Assembly: GCA_937928755.1 (NCBI GenBank)
Contig: CALEZI010000049.1
Span: 26,266 to 90,265 of the forward strand
DNA: 64,000 nucleotides
Reading direction: 5' to 3'
Source: an uncultured Rhodanobacteraceae bacterium
GTDB taxonomy: Bacteria; Pseudomonadota; Gammaproteobacteria; Xanthomonadales; SZUA-5
Made by a program: the position numbers and the translations under genes. The notes beneath the pieces were generated by a model that searched no databases, was not told where the DNA came from, and saw only the letters and a list, made by a program, of their open reading frames with translations. Within the stretch, counting starts at the first letter, position 1, and every line of letters begins with the position of its first letter. Shown piece after piece: positions 61,622 through 64,000 of the stretch.

Positions 61622-62263
61622 ATGACGTCCGGATTTGTCCTTGCGCTAGAACTCATCGGCACGTTCGCCTTCGCGCTCAGTGGCGCCACCGTTGGCGTTC
61701 GCCGACAACTGGATCTGTTCGGCGTGCTCGTGCTGTCGTTCGCAGCGGCCACGGCCGGCGGCATCACCCGCGACACGCTGATCGGTGCCACGCCACCGGT
61801 GGCGCTGGCCGACTGGCGCTACCTGGTCGTGGCGATGATCGCCGGACTGATTACCTTCTACCGATGCGACATCGTCGAACGCCTGCGCCATCCCGTGCAG
61901 TTCTCCGATGCCATCGGCCTGGGTCTGTTCGCCGTGAGTGGCGCAGCCAAGGCTGCCGCCTATGGGCTCGGCCCGGGCGGAGCGATCCTGCTTGGCATTC
62001 TGTCGGGCGTGGGCGGCGGCGTTGTTCGCGACATGCTCGTGGCTGAAGTGCCTTCCATACTGCGACGCGGCGAACTCTATGCCGTCGCTGCGGCCCTGGG
62101 CGCGTCCATCGTCGTGGCAGGCGAAGCGCTCCATCTGCCATCAACACCACTCGCCATCGGCGGGGCGACGGCGTGCTTCCTCTTGCGGTACTTCTCCATT
62201 CGACGGCGCTGGATGCTGCCGGTTGCGCGCATCGACAGCACGCAAGCGTCGGATCAGCAGTAG
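61622..62263 (+). CDS. TRIC-family channel protein (UPF0126, YadS-like)
   Basis: 213 residues, seven hydrophobic segments in two repeats with the family motifs GTFAFALSGATVGVRRQLDLFG, GGITRDTLIGATPPVALADWRY, GLFAVSGAAKA and GGGVVRDMLVAEVPSILRRG. Members are trimeric K+-like cation channels or glycine-linked in some bacteria. The C-terminal tail is polar. Confidence 0.92.
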   Translation: MTSGFVLALELIGTFAFALSGATVGVRRQLDLFGVLVLSFAAATAGGITRDTLIGATPPVALADWRYLVVAMIAGLITFYRCDIVERLRHPVQFSDAIGLGLFAVSGAAKAAAYGLGPGGAILLGILSGVGGGVVRDMLVAEVPSILRRGELYAVAAALGASIVVAGEALHLPSTPLAIGGATACFLLRYFSIRRRWMLPVARIDSTQASDQQ

Positions 62264-62361
62264 GTCACGCGTTCAATCTCCGATACTGTTCGGCGTCCTG
62301 CGCGAGCATAGTGCCTGGCGCGAATCGGGCATCGCCGACACCGCACACCGAGGACTCCACT

Positions 62362-62751
62362 GTGAATCCCTATCTCGTCAGCGCCGCTTCATTGCTTGCG
62401 CTCGTTGGCTTGGTCCACACCGTGCTGGGTGAGGTCCTGATTTTTCGTCGGATGCGCACGGCTGGCGTCATCCCCACCCACGGCGGGGATGTCCTTCGCG
62501 AGCGGCACGTCCGCATCCTGTGGGCCACCTGGCACGCCGTGAGCGTCTTCGCATGGGGCGCCAGCCTGATGCTTTGGGAGATCGGCAATGCGCCAGCATC
62601 GACCAGCCAGCACGGGGCGCTTCTCTTCGCAATCGCGCTGTCTTCCCTAGGGTCCGCGATGCTCGTACTTATCGGCACCCGCGCGCGGCACCCAGGATGG
62701 ATCGGGCTGCTCGTCGTGGCACTGTTGACCTGGCTCGGAGGGACTGCCTGA
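62362..62751 (+). CDS. Small integral membrane protein, unknown function
   Basis: 129 residues with four predicted helices (SAASLLALVGLVHTVLGEVL, ILWATWHAVSVFAWGASLML, ALLFAIALSSLGSAMLVLIG, WIGLLVVALLTWLGG). The start is GTG 62362, with GAGGA upstream. Hypothetical; such 4-TM proteins are common beside transport genes. Confidence 0.7.
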   Translation: MNPYLVSAASLLALVGLVHTVLGEVLIFRRMRTAGVIPTHGGDVLRERHVRILWATWHAVSVFAWGASLMLWEIGNAPASTSQHGALLFAIALSSLGSAMLVLIGTRARHPGWIGLLVVALLTWLGGTA

Positions 62752-62892
62752 GCCTGAGCGCCCCCCGCTATTTGGCGGTATTTGCGCCGTGCGCGATGTT
62801 TCTAATTGTCGTCAAATTTCAACAATTGACGGTAGATCGGAACAAAGCGACGTCTGCCGAAATCCGTTGGCTATTCGGCTCGGTCAGAGAAC

Positions 62893-62940
62893 CTCGCGCA
62901 CCGTTGCTTGCGGTCTTCACCACGAACTTGCCGGCCATGC
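62893..62940 (-). pseudogene. 5' fragment of DUF1508 gene
   Basis: The minus strand reads ATG GCC GGC AAG..., giving MAGKFVVKTASNG and then unrelated sequence. It is the first ~13 codons of the intact gene at 46762-47094, with similar upstream bases (GCGCGTGCTCCTC against GCGCTTGCTCCTC). A relic joined to the ynfA 3' flank. Confidence 0.85.
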
Positions 62941-63031
62941 GCGTGCTCCTCTGGTGCGGCCGCATGACGTTAAGGTATGCAAACGCGGCGTTGATCGATG
63001 TTTCCGGGACCAGTCCAGCGTGCAAGGCCGT

Positions 63032-63349
63032 TCAACGAGGCTGGAAGGCAATGATGGCCATGCCCATAAGGGTGAGCGCGGCGCCGGCGAGGTCCCACGC
63101 CGAGGGCCGGATGCCGTCGATCCACCATAGCCAGAGGATGGCCATGGCCACATAGACGCCGCCGTAAGCAGCATAGACGCGGCCAGAGGCAGCCTCGTGC
63201 AGCGTCAACAGCCAGGCGAACACGGCCAGACAGCATGCAGCCGGCAGCAGCAGCCAGATCGAGCCACCCTGCCGCAGCCACAGCCAAGGGAGGTAACAAC
63301 CGACGATCTCGGCCAGCGCGGTGGCGAGGTACAGCAGCAAAGTATTCAT
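63032..63349 (-). CDS. ynfA: YnfA/UPF0060 small membrane protein
   Basis: 105 residues, four helices: LYLATALAEIVGCYLPWLWL, IWLLLPAACCLAVFAWLLTL, GRVYAAYGGVYVAMAILWLW and DLAGAALTLMGMAIIAFQPR. It matches the YnfA family (SMR-like drug exporters). A 3' fragment of a second copy sits at 38530. The start overlaps a short upstream frame by ATGA. Confidence 0.93.
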   Translation of the reverse strand: MNTLLLYLATALAEIVGCYLPWLWLRQGGSIWLLLPAACCLAVFAWLLTLHEAASGRVYAAYGGVYVAMAILWLWWIDGIRPSAWDLAGAALTLMGMAIIAFQPR

Positions 63350-63474
63350 CGTGTCGGCGCAGTCTCGGGAAGTGTCGCATCGGTTTGTTGGACTTCGATC
63401 GCAGCGTGCATGATTTCCTCGCGCGCCGACAACCGCTGAAGGACTCGCTCAAAGAATGAATGAATGCACTCCAT
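63346..63474 (-). CDS. Possible small ORF coupled to ynfA
   Basis: A 42-codon frame (MECIHSFFERVLQRLSAREE, then IMHAAIEVQQTD...) ends in an ATGA overlap with ynfA. It may be a leader or remnant of a regulator. No family is recognised, and the evidence is only the overlap. Confidence 0.3.
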   Translation of the reverse strand: MECIHSFFERVLQRLSAREEIMHAAIEVQQTDATLPETAPTR

Positions 63475-63524
63475 TCGCATCAATGTAATTGTGTACGGGG
63501 ACCAAGGTCGACTAACCTGCGCGA

Positions 63525-63896
63525 ATGCTGACGCCACGCTCCCGTTCAGGACTTGCGCGATTTCGGGCCATGCGCTGGCCCGCGCTGGTCATGTTGTTGC
63601 TGATCCTGGTGCAGAGCATCGGCGTGGCTGCGTGCGTGGACCACGATCTGCGCGCGGATTCGGGCTCGACGACCATCGTCGTCGATGCATTGGACAATGA
63701 CAACTCGGGCGACGGCCAGCAAGTTCTGCACACCAGCGCATGCAGTCATTGCGTGTGCCCGCACTTTGTTGCATTGCCTGCCGTGCACCTGTCAACCCTG
63801 GCGGATCAATCCGCTCACAAAGCGGTTAGCAGCCGTTCGTGGCTGCACACCAGCGCCCCTCTCGAAGAAGCCCTGCGCCCCCCTGCTGTCGTCTGA
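63525..63896 (+). CDS. Small Cys/His-containing exported protein (CzcI/DUF2946-like)
   Basis: 123 residues with a hydrophobic N terminus (WPALVMLLLILVQSIGVAAC) and a metal-ligand-like cluster HTSACSHCVCPHFVALPAVH. It resembles in size and placement the His-rich protein at 38825 ahead of czcC, and a new gene begins 64 bases downstream. A role in metal handling is inferred. Confidence 0.6.
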   Translation: MLTPRSRSGLARFRAMRWPALVMLLLILVQSIGVAACVDHDLRADSGSTTIVVDALDNDNSGDGQQVLHTSACSHCVCPHFVALPAVHLSTLADQSAHKAVSSRSWLHTSAPLEEALRPPAVV

Positions 63897-63960
63897 CATG
63901 ACACCCGCCTGACGGGCGCGCGTTCGCGCGCCTGACGTTGCGAATTCATGAAGGACGACC

Positions 63961-64000
63961 ATGTCAATCTCGTTATGCCTGCGCATCAGCGCAGTGCTGC
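63961..64000 (+). CDS. Start of a gene cut by the window edge
   Basis: ATG 63961, preceded by AAGGA, reads MSISLCLRISAVL, a plausible signal-peptide start. By analogy with 38825-39270 it may be another CzcC/TolC-type protein, but too little is visible. Confidence 0.5.
   Translation, partial: MSISLCLRISAVL

Overview
The window is high-GC chromosomal DNA from a gammaproteobacterium, most likely of the Xanthomonadales/Lysobacterales (Rhodanobacter/Dokdonella/Lysobacter relatives). This placement is inferred from the gene types: an ECF43-like sigma factor paired with a TPR protein kinase, a YtrA-type GntR/ABC operon, S9 peptidases, several families of REP-like palindromes, and ATGA-overlapping operons. 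There is no rRNA or tRNA to confirm it, and I see no integrase, transposase or CRISPR array.

Left part (1-23.6 kb), mostly housekeeping and accessory chromosome: a CadC-like membrane regulator cut by the window edge; a secreted protein of unknown role; a DUF2256 zinc-ribbon gene overlapping an iron-sulfur (6-4)-type photolyase; an MsbA-like ABC exporter; a Uma2 nuclease-fold protein; a methyltransferase; a SOUL protein; an APC permease; an S9 peptidase; a GntR/ATPase/permease operon with a clear operator; an FKBP lipoprotein gene interrupted by an amber codon; a TPR serine/threonine kinase; a compact pilin / PilC-like operon; a hydrolase; and a beta/gamma-crystallin-like secreted protein.

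Middle part (23.8-38.3 kb), signalling: a second TPR kinase with its ECF sigma factor; a strange exported MbtH-domain fusion coupled to a carbamoyltransferase stump; an AbgT transporter; a tightly coupled histidine kinase / receiver / hybrid kinase operon whose codon use looks less GC-rich than its surroundings; then a TetR-cytochrome P450 pair.

Right part (38.3-64 kb), clearly mosaic. A Czc-type heavy-metal efflux operon (small His-rich exported protein, CzcC, CzcB, CzcA) is flanked by scrapyards of gene fragments. Three loci (38.3-38.7, 45.45-47.75 and 62.9-63.35 kb) share pieces of the same genes: a Panacea antitoxin/toxin pair, DUF1508, YnfA, an unidentified C-terminal fragment and a common hairpin. 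A 0.94-kb sequence, apparently identical by eye, occurs twice as a direct repeat 10,213 bp apart (about 49.03 and 59.24 kb). It brackets an Mrp/Mnh Na+/H+ antiporter operon, an Rnk-like gene and two universal-stress genes. Each repeat carries an oxidoreductase gene with its promoter. The left copy keeps an intact LysR gene but a deleted dioxygenase; the right copy keeps an intact dioxygenase and esterase but only a LysR stub. The window ends at the start of what may be a second metal-related operon, again headed by a small Cys/His-rich exported protein.

The most unusual items are the secreted MbtH fusion, the amber-interrupted FKBP lipoprotein, the 10.2-kb repeat-bounded segment and the shared fragment scrapyards.
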